Shown here piece by piece: positions 1-8,007 of a stretch of 64,000 nt of DNA. The stretch comes from Alphaproteobacteria bacterium (lineage in GTDB: Bacteria; Pseudomonadota; Alphaproteobacteria; Acetobacterales; Acetobacteraceae). The notes under the pieces were generated by a model. The model had not been told where the DNA came from. It made no database searches and saw only the letters and a program-made list of their open reading frames with translations. Location of the stretch: NCBI GenBank assembly GCA_016869715.1, contig VGDM01000003.1:62001-126000 (forward strand). The letters run 5' to 3'. Both the position numbers and the translations under genes were made by a program. Every line of letters starts with the position of its first letter. The first letter of the stretch is position 1.

Positions 1-277
1 GGCCAAAGTGATCCATGGCCGATTGGACGATCTTTTGCGCGCTCACCCAGGTGGCGACGCTATCGGTGCAGATTTCGGATGTGCCGCCGTTTTGGGCAAT
101 GATTGCCTTGGTTTGCTGCGCCGGCGTCGCATCCTGCCCTTCGCCGGAGAGCGATGCGCCTACATCATTGATGATCACCTTGGCCCCTTGGCCCGTCATC
201 ATAATGGCGATTTCCCGGCCAATCCCGTTCCCGGCGCCGGTGACAATGGCAACCTTTCCTTCAAGCATATTCGGCAT
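1..277 (-). CDS. Short-chain dehydrogenase/reductase (SDR), N-terminal part only
   Basis: The gene runs off the left edge, so only the first 92 codons are seen. The protein starts MPNMLEGKVAIVTGAGNGIG, which holds the Rossmann-fold TGxxxGxG cofactor motif of classical SDRs; after it comes a second strand ending in IINDVG, as in NAD(P)-binding SDRs that keep an acidic residue there. The catalytic Ser-Tyr-Lys lies beyond the edge, so the substrate cannot be inferred. The ATG at 277 was chosen because a clear AGGAGG ribosome-binding site lies just upstream (about 283-289). The gene is divergent from the ABC transporter starting at 397, with 119 bp between them. Confidence 0.85.
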   Translation of the reverse strand, partial: MPNMLEGKVAIVTGAGNGIGREIAIMMTGQGAKVIINDVGASLSGEGQDATPAQQTKAIIAQNGGTSEICTDSVATWVSAQKIVQSAMDHFG

Positions 278-314
278 GTAGCATTCCTCCTGCTTCTACA
301 CGGGCGGAGACTAG

Positions 315-330
315 ACCCGGCATGCCGGGT
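315..330. promoter_or_regulatory. 16-bp perfect palindrome, candidate operator
   Basis: The sequence ACCCGGCATGCCGGGT is its own reverse complement over all 16 bases. It sits in the 119-bp gap between the divergent SDR gene and the ABC transporter operon, 38 bp from the SDR start codon and 67 bp from the transporter start. The central position fits a site for a dimeric regulator of both directions. No regulator gene is adjacent in the window, so this is inference. Confidence 0.35.
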
Positions 331-396
331 CGTGAAGCCGGGTTGCCGGTTTGGGCGCCCGCGCCTAAATGAGGATGGTAACAAACGAGGACAAAG

Positions 397-1164
397 GTGG
401 CGCTGGTATCGCTACAGGGTGTCGGCAAGGTGTTTTCGGGCCGCACCGGCGCCTGGGAAGCTGTGTGCGATTTCTCCCTTGATTTGGCCGAGGGCGAGTT
501 CTTCTGCCTGCTCGGCACTTCAGGCTGCGGTAAGACCACGGTACTGAACATGGTGGCCGGGTTTGAAGCGCCGACCGCCGGCAGCATCCTGCTGGATGGC
601 GCGCTGGTAGAAGGGCCTGGTGCTGATCGCGGTGTGGTGTTTCAGGGCCATGACAGCCTTTATGATTGGCTGACGGCGCTGGACAATATCGGCTTCGGCC
701 TCCGGTTGCGTGGCATGGGCAAGGCCGAACGCCGCACCAAGGCGGAACATTTTCTGCGTATGGTGGGCCTGATCGGGCAGGGGGCAAAGCACCCTTCGGA
801 ACTTTCGGGCGGCATGAAGCAGCGCATCCAGATTGCGCGTGCGCTGGCGAATGATCCGCGCATGCTGTTGATGGATGAACCCTTCGGCGCGCTGGATGCC
901 ATGACACGCGCGGTGCTGCAGGGCGAACTCAGCCGGATTTGGGCCGAGACGAAAAAGACCGTGCTTTTCATCACGCATGACATTGAAGAGGCCTGCGCGC
1001 TGGCGACCCGAATCGGCGTCATGCGGCGCGGGCCAGGGGGCACGCTGAAGGCTATTGTGCCGGTTGATCTGCCCTTCCCGCGGGAACGCACATCGGATGA
1101 TTTCATGCGGGTCTTCCGCAATGTGCATGGCCTTATCCATGATGAGATTCACGGTGCGCACTGA
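397..1164 (+). CDS. ABC transporter ATP-binding protein, nitrate/sulfonate/taurine type
   Basis: 255-aa nucleotide-binding subunit of an importer of the SsuB/TauB/NrtD class. It shows Walker A GTSGCGKTT (about residues 40-48), the Q-loop (VFQGHDSLYDW), the ABC signature LSGGMKQR, Walker B MLLMDEPFGALDA and the H-loop ITHDIEEA, in the usual order and at full length. The start is a GTG at 397 preceded by ACGAGG. Its end overlaps the permease start by about 23 nt, and the permease and binding protein follow directly, so this is a complete three-gene importer. The family moves sulfonates, taurine, nitrate, thiamine precursors or aromatic acids; the substrate cannot be read from the sequence. Confidence 0.93.
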   Translation: MALVSLQGVGKVFSGRTGAWEAVCDFSLDLAEGEFFCLLGTSGCGKTTVLNMVAGFEAPTAGSILLDGALVEGPGADRGVVFQGHDSLYDWLTALDNIGFGLRLRGMGKAERRTKAEHFLRMVGLIGQGAKHPSELSGGMKQRIQIARALANDPRMLLMDEPFGALDAMTRAVLQGELSRIWAETKKTVLFITHDIEEACALATRIGVMRRGPGGTLKAIVPVDLPFPRERTSDDFMRVFRNVHGLIHDEIHGAH

Positions 1165-1918
1165 ACGCCTGACCACCATTGCCGGGTATATCGCGGGCTT
1201 TGGCCTGCTATTCCTGATTTGGCATCTGGCCGCCGCCCATTTGGTGAAATCCACCCTGTTCCCGCCGCCAGGGCCAGTGCTGGCACGCGGTTGGATGTTG
1301 ATTGAAGATGGCATTCTGCAGGAACAGATCGTCGCGTCTCTGAAGCGCATCGCGCAGGGGTTTCTGCTGGGATCGGCGATTGGCATCCCGGTTGGGCTCG
1401 CGATTGGGTCCTTCAAGCCAGTGCGCTGGCTGCTGGAACCCTGGACTGAATTTTTCCGCTTCATCCCGGCTGTCGCGATGATCACTGTTTCGGTGATCTG
1501 GTTTGGCATTGGCGAGGAAAGCAAGGTCTTCCTGATTGCCTATACCACCATCTTCGTTGTCATCATCTCAACCGCTGCCGGCGTGGGGGCGGTGGGGCGG
1601 GACAAGATACGCGCGGCGCAATGCCTCGGTGCCAATCGCTGGCAGGTGTTTGGTCTGGTCGCGCTGCCGGCGACCGTGCCCTATATCCTGACGGGCATGC
1701 GGCTTGCGATGTCCAATGCCTTCGTCACCATTGTGGCGGCTGAGCTGATCGCTTCCAATGATGGGCTTGGCAAAATGCTCTGGGATGCCAGGCTCTTCAT
1801 GCAGATTGAGGATATTTTTGTGGCGCTGGTGGCCCTTGGGCTGTTGGGCTTTGCGACCGATCGCAGTTTTCGCTTTCTGATCCGCGCCTTTGCGGGGCGC
1901 TTCAACGCAACCGTGTAA
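1142..1918 (+). CDS. ABC transporter permease, SsuC/TauC type
   Basis: About 258-aa inner-membrane subunit with several hydrophobic segments (for example IAGFGLLFLIWHLAA near the N-terminus). The binding-protein-dependent permease domain contains the EAA-type cytoplasmic loop (AAQCLGANRWQVFGLVALPA) that docks on the ATPase. The frame is open further upstream to 1055, but that part lies inside the ATPase gene and does not resemble a permease N-terminus. The ATG codons at 1139 and 1142 (overlapping the ATPase stop) or the GTG at 1154 are better starts; 1142 is used. It works with the ATPase upstream and the receptor downstream. Confidence 0.9.
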   Translation: MRFTVRTERLTTIAGYIAGFGLLFLIWHLAAAHLVKSTLFPPPGPVLARGWMLIEDGILQEQIVASLKRIAQGFLLGSAIGIPVGLAIGSFKPVRWLLEPWTEFFRFIPAVAMITVSVIWFGIGEESKVFLIAYTTIFVVIISTAAGVGAVGRDKIRAAQCLGANRWQVFGLVALPATVPYILTGMRLAMSNAFVTIVAAELIASNDGLGKMLWDARLFMQIEDIFVALVALGLLGFATDRSFRFLIRAFAGRFNATV

Positions 1919-1932
1919 AGGGAGATTTCACC

Positions 1933-2892
1933 ATGCTTCGTCGTTCACTTCTGGCGCTGCCGGCCGCCGCTGCCGGCGCCTATATCCTGCCCGCTTCGGC
2001 GCAGGCGCCCGCCAAGATCACCATCGCGACCGGCGTTGATCCCTCTTTCGCGCAATTCTACATCGCGAAGGAAGGCGGCTTCTTTGAACGCAATGGCCTG
2101 GATGTCACGGTGAATACCGGCCCATCCGGCAGCGCGATGATTGCGTTTTTAATCGGCAATCAGATCAATTCCGCCTATGGCGCCGAACAGGCCGGCGTTT
2201 CCGCCCATGTACGTGACGCTAATGTGGTGGCCGTTGCCGAAGGTGTGGCGCTGCTACGCTGGCTTTCCGTCGTGGGGCGTGGCGTTGAGAATATGGAAGC
2301 GCTCAAGGGCAAGCGCGTTGGTGTGGCGCGCGGTACCGGCAGCGAAACCTTCTGGCTTTCCGTTGTCTCGCGCCTTGGTCTCAATCAGGCCGATTACACC
2401 ATCGTGAATGTTGAGGCGCCTGAGATGGTCGCCGCCATGGAACGCGGCAATATTGATGCCTTTGTCGTGTGGGAACCCTGGCCGACCCGCGGTACCCGCG
2501 CCATTCCGGGCAGCAAGATTCTGCTCAGCAACGACCAGATCGCGATTCAAAGCAATTATGTCTATGTCAACAAGGGCTGGGCGGAAGCCAATCGCGCCAC
2601 GACCGAAAGGCTCATGCGGTCTTTGGTGCAGGCGACCGAATTTGCCGCCAGCAATCGCGAACAGGCCGTGCAGCAGGTGGCGCGCTTCCTCCGGCAGGAT
2701 CGTGCTTTCATCGCGGAGCTGATGGGCAAGGTCGAATATCGCATGAACCTGACCGGCGACAGCGTTGCCTTCATGCAGCGCGCGATTGATCAGCTGCGCG
2801 GCATGAACCGGCTGGATCGTCCTGTCACCACCGATCAGGTGATCTGGAAGGACCCGCTGAGCTGGGTGGCGCCGGATCGCGTGAAGGTCTGA
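1933..2892 (+). CDS. ABC transporter substrate-binding protein, NMT1/THI5-like (SsuA type)
   Basis: 319-aa periplasmic receptor. It opens MLRRSLLALPAAAAGAYILP and has a cleavage site near ASAQA, a secretory signal with an arginine pair suggestive of Tat export. The mature part begins KITIATGVDPSFAQFYIAKE, typical of NMT1-like receptors, with a G-G-FFERNGLDV segment in the first lobe. It starts 14 nt after the permease stop with a GGGAGA ribosome-binding site, completing the importer. The ligand is unknown; sulfonates, nitriles, aromatic acids or pyrimidine precursors are all bound by members of this family. Confidence 0.9.
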   Translation: MLRRSLLALPAAAAGAYILPASAQAPAKITIATGVDPSFAQFYIAKEGGFFERNGLDVTVNTGPSGSAMIAFLIGNQINSAYGAEQAGVSAHVRDANVVAVAEGVALLRWLSVVGRGVENMEALKGKRVGVARGTGSETFWLSVVSRLGLNQADYTIVNVEAPEMVAAMERGNIDAFVVWEPWPTRGTRAIPGSKILLSNDQIAIQSNYVYVNKGWAEANRATTERLMRSLVQATEFAASNREQAVQQVARFLRQDRAFIAELMGKVEYRMNLTGDSVAFMQRAIDQLRGMNRLDRPVTTDQVIWKDPLSWVAPDRVKV

Positions 2893-2903
2893 GGCGCGGC
2901 TGC

Positions 2904-3358
2904 GTGGCGCTGCTTTTTCGCCGCGCCACGCCGGCGGATTTGCCCGCCATCATCGTGCTTTTGGCCGATGACAGGCTGGGTCAGGGACGCGAAGATGCCA
3001 CTGACCCACCCAACCCTGCCTACATTGCTGCCTTCGCCGCCATCACCGCTGACGCCAATCAATATCTGGCGGCGGTGGGAGATGCCGGGCGCGTGATTGG
3101 CTGCTGCAACTCAGTTTCATTCCTGGGCTGTCACGGCTTGGCATGTGGCGCGGCCAGATTGAAAGCGTGCGCATTGCCGCCGACCGGCGCGGCGATGGGC
3201 TTGGCCGGCAGATGTTCGCATGGGCCATTGCGGAATGCGGCGCGCGGGGTTGTGGGCTTGTGCAGCTTACCACTGACAAGCGAAGGCCCGAGGCGCTGCG
3301 CTTTTATGAGAGTCTAGGTTTCGTGGCGAGCCATGATGGCATGAAGCTGGCGCTGTAA
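2904..3358 (+). pseudogene. GNAT acetyltransferase interrupted by a 1-nt frameshift
   Basis: The first frame (GTG at 2904) encodes a GNAT N-terminus, MALLFRRATPADLPAIIVLL, and continues to DAGRVIGC. The reading then shifts one base around 3101-3104. The next frame continues as LQLSFIPGLSRLGMWRGQIE, then the acetyl-CoA loop DRRGDGLGRQMFAWA, and ends normally at 3358 with ALRFYESLGFVASHDGMKLAL-type sequence. Restoring one C (TGCTG to TGCCTG) gives an intact protein of about 151 aa. All GNAT motifs are otherwise preserved, so the break is either very recent or a sequencing error. The gene lies 11 nt after the ABC operon. Its substrate is unknown. Confidence 0.8.
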
Positions 3359-3363
3359 GCTGC

Positions 3364-5214
3364 TTAGCAGGCGATACCCTTGGCGCGCGGCATGTGAAGC
3401 GCCTGTTCGGCGCATTGATCGGCGGTGCATTCGCCTGTCTTCAAGCGATTATCTGGGTGCTCTGGCGCCTCATAAGGGCTGCCAAGACCGGTGAAATGAG
3501 GGATCAGCCCAGCTTTTGCTTTGGCGTAAAGCCCCTTGGGATGGCGCTGCATACAGGTTTCAATCGAGGCATCAACATGAATTTCGAGGAACTCCTCGGC
3601 ACCCACCAATTCACGCAGCATCTGCCGATCGGCCCAGAAGGGTGAGATGAAGGAAGCGAGCACGATGAGGCCGGCACCCATCATTAGCCTGGCAACCTCA
3701 GCAGCGCGGCGGATATTTTCAACGTGATCCGCAGCGGTGAAGCCGAGGTCTCGGCACAGACTGATGCGGATATTATCGCCATCCAGGCTGTAGCAGTGCC
3801 GCCCGGCGGCGAATAGCGCCTGTTCGACAAGATCAGCAATGGTAGAGTTTCCGGAACCGGAAAGCCCCGTAAACCAAAGAAGCAAGGGATGCTGTCCGTT
3901 GCGTTCGGTACGCGCAGTTCGGTCTATATTAAAATCAGCGCAATGAATATTGCTGGCACGCCGGAGCGCGTGGTGGATCATGCCAGCTGCGACAGTTTCA
4001 TGCGTGAAGCGATCCACCAGGATAACGGCGCCATTTGCGCGATTTTCGTTGTATTTATCGAAGGCTGTCGGCTTCAGTGTTGCAAGACGGCAAAGCCCAA
4101 GATCATTAATCTGAAGCGTGCGTGCAGCCACATGATCCCCGCTGTTGACGTCAACCCGATGCCTGAGGGATGTGATGCGCGCCTGAGTCCAATCCTGACC
4201 GGTACGGAGCAGGTAATCCCGGCCCGGCAGCATTGGGTCAGCCCTCAGCCAGAGAATATCAGCCGCGAATTGATCTGTAGTTTCGGGTGGGGCGTCTGGC
4301 GCGACCAGCATGTCCCCGCGGGCGATATCAGTTTTCTCATCAAGGGCCAGTGTCACAGCCTGTCCGGCATTTGCTTCAGCCAAATCGCCATCAGCAGTGA
4401 TGATACGTTGCACCCTGGCTTTATGGCCGCTGCGGGCGACGCGGATATTCTGACCTGTCTTTATCTGCCCAGAAACCACGGTGTCGGCATAGCCGCGACA
4501 ATTGGCATCGGGCCGATTGACCCATTGTACCGAAGAGCGAAAGGGCTGGCCGGTCCCGTCTGATTCCATGTCCATTTCTTCAAGATGCTGCAGCATGCTT
4601 GGTCCTTGATACCTGCGCCTACTACCTGATGCGCTGGTAACGTTATCCCCCATGCGGGCGCCGAGCGGGATGGCGCCGATATCGGCGAAATTGAGTTTTG
4701 CGGCAAAATCCGTATAGGCATCAACAATGGCGGCGTAACGATCAGCGTCGAAGCCGATCAAATCCATCTTCTTCACCGCAAGCACAATATGCCGAATGCC
4801 AAGCAGCGAACAGATCAGTGAATGGCGCGTGCCTTGCGGCAGCAAGCCTTTGGAAGCATCAATTAGAGTTATGGCGAGGGAAGCGGTGGAAGCCCCGGTC
4901 GCCATATTAAGCGTATATTGTTCATGGCGTTACGTATCAGCGACAAAGGAACAGCGGCGTGATGTGGCGAAATAGCGATAGGCGACATCAATGGTAATGC
5001 CTTGCTAGCGCTCCGCCGCAAGCCCGTCTGGCAGCGGGGCGAAATCAATATCCGCGCCGGTCGTGCCGTGACGACGGCTATCGCGGCTGAGCGCTGCCAG
5101 CGTATCCTCAAAGATCAGCCCAGCTTCATGCAACAGCCAACCGATCAGGGTGGATTTGCCATCATCCACCGACCCGCAGGTGATGAACCGTAACAAATCG
5201 CGTTGGGCTGACAT
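3364..5214 (-). pseudogene. cysNC: Decayed cysNC: sulfate adenylyltransferase GTPase subunit fused to APS kinase
   Basis: Near full length (about 617 codons) and in one frame, but with two stops: TAG at 5007-5005 and TAA at 4932-4930. The N-terminus ([20 protein letters not shown]) keeps the CysN P-loop. The G3 motif DTPGHE reads DT-stop-RHE, and the G4 motif NKMD reads KKMD (codon at 4773-4771). The C-terminal APS kinase domain has lost its P-loop lysine: GLSGSGNST instead of GLSGxGKST (codon 3849-3847). Other conserved positions are also changed (DGDNIRISLCRDLGF; SFISPFWADR). Because catalytic residues as well as frame are lost, this is genuine decay. ATG at 5214 overlaps the cysD stop (TGATG), preserving the ancestral operon layout. 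Confidence 0.92.
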
Positions 5215-6127
5215 CAAAAATAACCCTCGCGCTTTTTGCACTCCATTGAAGCTTCCGAGTCGCTATCGATCAAGCGGCCTTCGCGTTCGCCGCTGCGCGC
5301 TGAGCGTATTTCCGCAATGATCTCGGCCAGGCTGGCTGCAGTGCTTTCAACCGCACCAGAAAGCGGTTAACAGCCAAGAGTGCGGAAGTGGACCATTTTT
5401 GTCTCCGGCGACTCGCCAGGGTTTAGCAGCAGCCATGCATCATCCAGCATGATCCAGGTGCCAGCGCGGCGCATCACAGAGCGCGGTGCCGCAAAATAAA
5501 GCGGCACAACCGGGATATCCTCAGCTGCGGTGTAATCCCAGACATCATACACAGTCCAATTCAACAGGGGAAAAATACGCATGCTCTCCCCTTGATGGGT
5601 GTGGGTATTGAATAAGGACCATAATTCGGGCCGTTGCGCGCGCGGGTCCCAGACCTGTCCGGGACCGCGGAGAGAAAAGATGCATTTCTTCGCGCGGGAT
5701 TTTTCTCCATCGCGGCGCGTACCACCAAAAGCAGCATCAAAACCGTATTTGTCGAGAGCCTGGCGCAGTGCTTCAGTTTTCATCGCCTGCGTATCGAGCG
5801 CCGATCCCGATGCGACAGGATTATTCCACGCGCCAAGCCTTCCTGATTGGTATGCACCAGCAGTTCCAGACCGAGCCGCTGCGCGATACTCTCACGGAAG
5901 CGAATCATCTCCTTGAACTTCCGGATCGTATCAACAGGCAGCAGCGGAAAAGGCGGCTTACCCGGGAAACAGGCCTTCATGGCAAGATGCAGTAGCACGC
6001 TGCTATCCTTGCCAATCGAATAGAGCAACACGGGTCGGCGGAAGGCCGCGGCACCTTCGCGCAAAATGCCAATGGCCTCCGCTTCCAGGCCTGCTAGTTG
6101 GGGGGTAAGGCGTTGCGTTACCCGCAT
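5214..6127 (-). pseudogene. cysD: Decayed cysD: sulfate adenylyltransferase small subunit
   Basis: The N-terminal half (from ATG 6127, [20 protein letters not shown]) keeps the PP-loop [18 protein letters not shown] of ATP sulfurylase subunit 2. A 1-nt loss near 5820-5826 shifts the frame: LARGII is followed in another frame by [20 protein letters not shown], the normal continuation. That second frame carries [14 protein letters not shown] and the [17 protein letters not shown] region. It then hits TAA at 5369-5367, where the family has TAC (FRTLGC[12 protein letters not shown]), and resumes to the normal KKREGYF end at 5216. One frameshift plus one nonsense mutation make it non-functional together with cysNC. 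No obvious ribosome-binding site remains upstream. Confidence 0.9.
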
Positions 6128-6168
6128 TGTTTCAAAATAGCGCTGTGATTGCCGCTCACAACTGCGGC

Positions 6169-6918
6169 TCATTTCGCGAGCCACCCGCCATCAACCGGTA
6201 GCGCAATCCCAGTGGTGAAACTTGCCGTATCGCTCGCCAGATAAAGCACGCCATCGGCCACTTCTTCCGGCCTGCCAAACCGCCCCATGGCATGCCGAGC
6301 ACGAGACGCCGCGCGCGCCGCTTCCGGATCAGCGCGCCGGCCCATGCTGCGTGCAAGTAGGGGTGTATCAATGGCACCCGGCACAATTGCATTCACGCGA
6401 ATATTCTCGGCCACAAAATCCAGCGCCATGACGCGCGTCAGGCTCAATATCGCGCCCTTGGCGGCGATATAGGCGCTATTGCCAGCCCCGCCCGCGATGG
6501 CGAGTTGCGATCCAGTGGTGATGATCGCCCCGCCACCTTGGCGCTTCATGGCGGGGATGACCGCGCGTGCCCAAAGCCAGGTGCCGCTAACGTGCACGCG
6601 AAAAACGGCATCCCAATCCTCTGGCTTCGTGTCCAGCACCGTACCGCCCGTAGAAAACCCCGCAGCCGCGAACAGAACATCAATGCGCCCATAATGCTGG
6701 AGTATGGCCGCCGCATCCTCATCCGCAGTACCTGGGGCGCCAACATCGGAAACACGCGTCAATGCGCCGCCAATGAGATTTGCGGTTTCCTCGACCGCTG
6801 CCGTATCGCGATCCACCAGTGCAAGCTTGGCACCTTCCTGCGCGAATAGTACGGCGGTCGCGCGACCAATGCCGGAACCAGCGCCGGTGATGACGGCGAT
6901 CTTGTCCTTCAAACGCAT
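6169..6918 (-). CDS. SDR family oxidoreductase
   Basis: 249-aa classical SDR, expected cytosolic NAD(P)-dependent alcohol/ketone oxidoreductase. Visible motifs are TGAGSGIG (residues about 11-18), an acidic residue after the second strand (LALVDRD, favouring NAD), a variant of NNAG (FAAAGFS), catalytic Ser in TTGSQLA, YIAAK with the catalytic Tyr and Lys, and the C-terminal PVDGGW. The ATG at 6918 has AGGAGG upstream. It starts 15 nt after the ketopantoate-reductase-like gene on the same strand, so the two probably form an operon. The substrate is unknown. Confidence 0.92.
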   Translation of the reverse strand: MRLKDKIAVITGAGSGIGRATAVLFAQEGAKLALVDRDTAAVEETANLIGGALTRVSDVGAPGTADEDAAAILQHYGRIDVLFAAAGFSTGGTVLDTKPEDWDAVFRVHVSGTWLWARAVIPAMKRQGGGAIITTGSQLAIAGGAGNSAYIAAKGAILSLTRVMALDFVAENIRVNAIVPGAIDTPLLARSMGRRADPEAARAASRARHAMGRFGRPEEVADGVLYLASDTASFTTGIALPVDGGWLAK

Positions 6919-6933
6919 GGTATCCTCCTGAAT

Positions 6934-7878
6934 TTATGTTGACATCGGCAAGCGCTTGGCATCGCGCCGTTGTTCATAGGCTTTCGCGTGCAAAAAGGCC
7001 GCTTCATGGAGGCTGCTTGGCAGCCGATGGCGCCGCGCGGCTTCCAACAGGAAGCCCAGGATATGATCCGCTTCAATCCGCCTGCCAGCTTCCAAATCGC
7101 GCAGCATGGAGGCCGTGTAAGCGCTGGCGCTATCGCCAAAGACGCCGCGATATTGCTGCATGAAGGCATCGCTTACCGGGAAGCCTTCAGCCGCCGCGAT
7201 CGCCGCATTCGCTTCCAGAATGCCATGCATAAATCCGATACCATTGGGAGCGCGCGCGATCTCACCGACATTGGCGCGCATCAACACGGTGCAGATGGCG
7301 CTGGCGCCAAGATGCACCAGCTTTTCCCACATCTGCGCCATGATGTTGGGCACGGCGGTCGCCACCATGCCGGGCGCTGCGCCGAAGGCCGCGGCGATGG
7401 CTTCAACCCGTGTGCTCGTGCCGCCGGCGATTTCGCCAAGGGTCAGCCAGCGCCAATCATTCAAATGCCGGATCGTGCCATCGGGTGCGAGGCCCGCTTG
7501 AATCTTGGCAAGACCACCAAGCACGCGCGCCGCACCAAAGGCGCGTTGCAGGGTTTCGATGTGGCTGATGCCGTTCAGCACCGGCAGGATGGCGGTGCGC
7601 GCATCCACGGCGGGGCGGATGGTCTCAATCGCCTCAGCCAGATCATAGGCCTTGCAGGTCAGCAGCAGCACATCGCAGCCGGGTTGCAGCGCATCAGGCG
7701 TGATGGTTGTCACTGCGGCCCGATAGTCACCAAGGCTGCTTGAAATCCGCAACCCATTACGGGCGAGCGCGGCGGCGCGTGCGGGACGTACCAGAAAGCA
7801 AGGGTCAAGCCCCGCCTGATGCAAACGCCCGCCAAAATAGCCACCCAAGGCGCCCGCGCCCAAAATCAAAATCCGCAT
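6934..7878 (-). CDS. 2-dehydropantoate 2-reductase family protein (PanE/ApbA-like)
   Basis: 314-aa enzyme of the ketopantoate reductase family. The N-terminal Rossmann domain starts MRILILGAGALGGYFGGRL (GxGxxG). LLLTCKAYD corresponds to the K-containing loop after the cofactor domain, and the C-terminal helical domain has MWEKLVHLGA with the catalytic lysine and SMLRDLEAGRRIE with the conserved acidic substrate-binding region. PanE makes pantoate for CoA synthesis, but many paralogues reduce other 2-ketoacids, and the pairing with an SDR suggests a catabolic role rather than a housekeeping one. I give no symbol for that reason. Confidence 0.85.
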   Translation of the reverse strand: MRILILGAGALGGYFGGRLHQAGLDPCFLVRPARAAALARNGLRISSSLGDYRAAVTTITPDALQPGCDVLLLTCKAYDLAEAIETIRPAVDARTAILPVLNGISHIETLQRAFGAARVLGGLAKIQAGLAPDGTIRHLNDWRWLTLGEIAGGTSTRVEAIAAAFGAAPGMVATAVPNIMAQMWEKLVHLGASAICTVLMRANVGEIARAPNGIGFMHGILEANAAIAAAEGFPVSDAFMQQYRGVFGDSASAYTASMLRDLEAGRRIEADHILGFLLEAARRHRLPSSLHEAAFLHAKAYEQRRDAKRLPMST

Positions 7879-8007
7879 CCGAGCCTCATGCCACGCAAGG
7901 CGGCAAGGTTAGCGCAAAGCGCCGGCGCTGCGAATGCCAGCCGGCCCGGTTACCCAAGGATAGATTTCGGGACATGCGCGTTGCGAAAATCCTGCTATGC
8001 TGTCCCG

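Noticed and set aside
3889-4563. 224-codon frame antisense to the decayed cysNC
   Set aside because: The minus strand matches CysN throughout; the plus frame survives only by chance.
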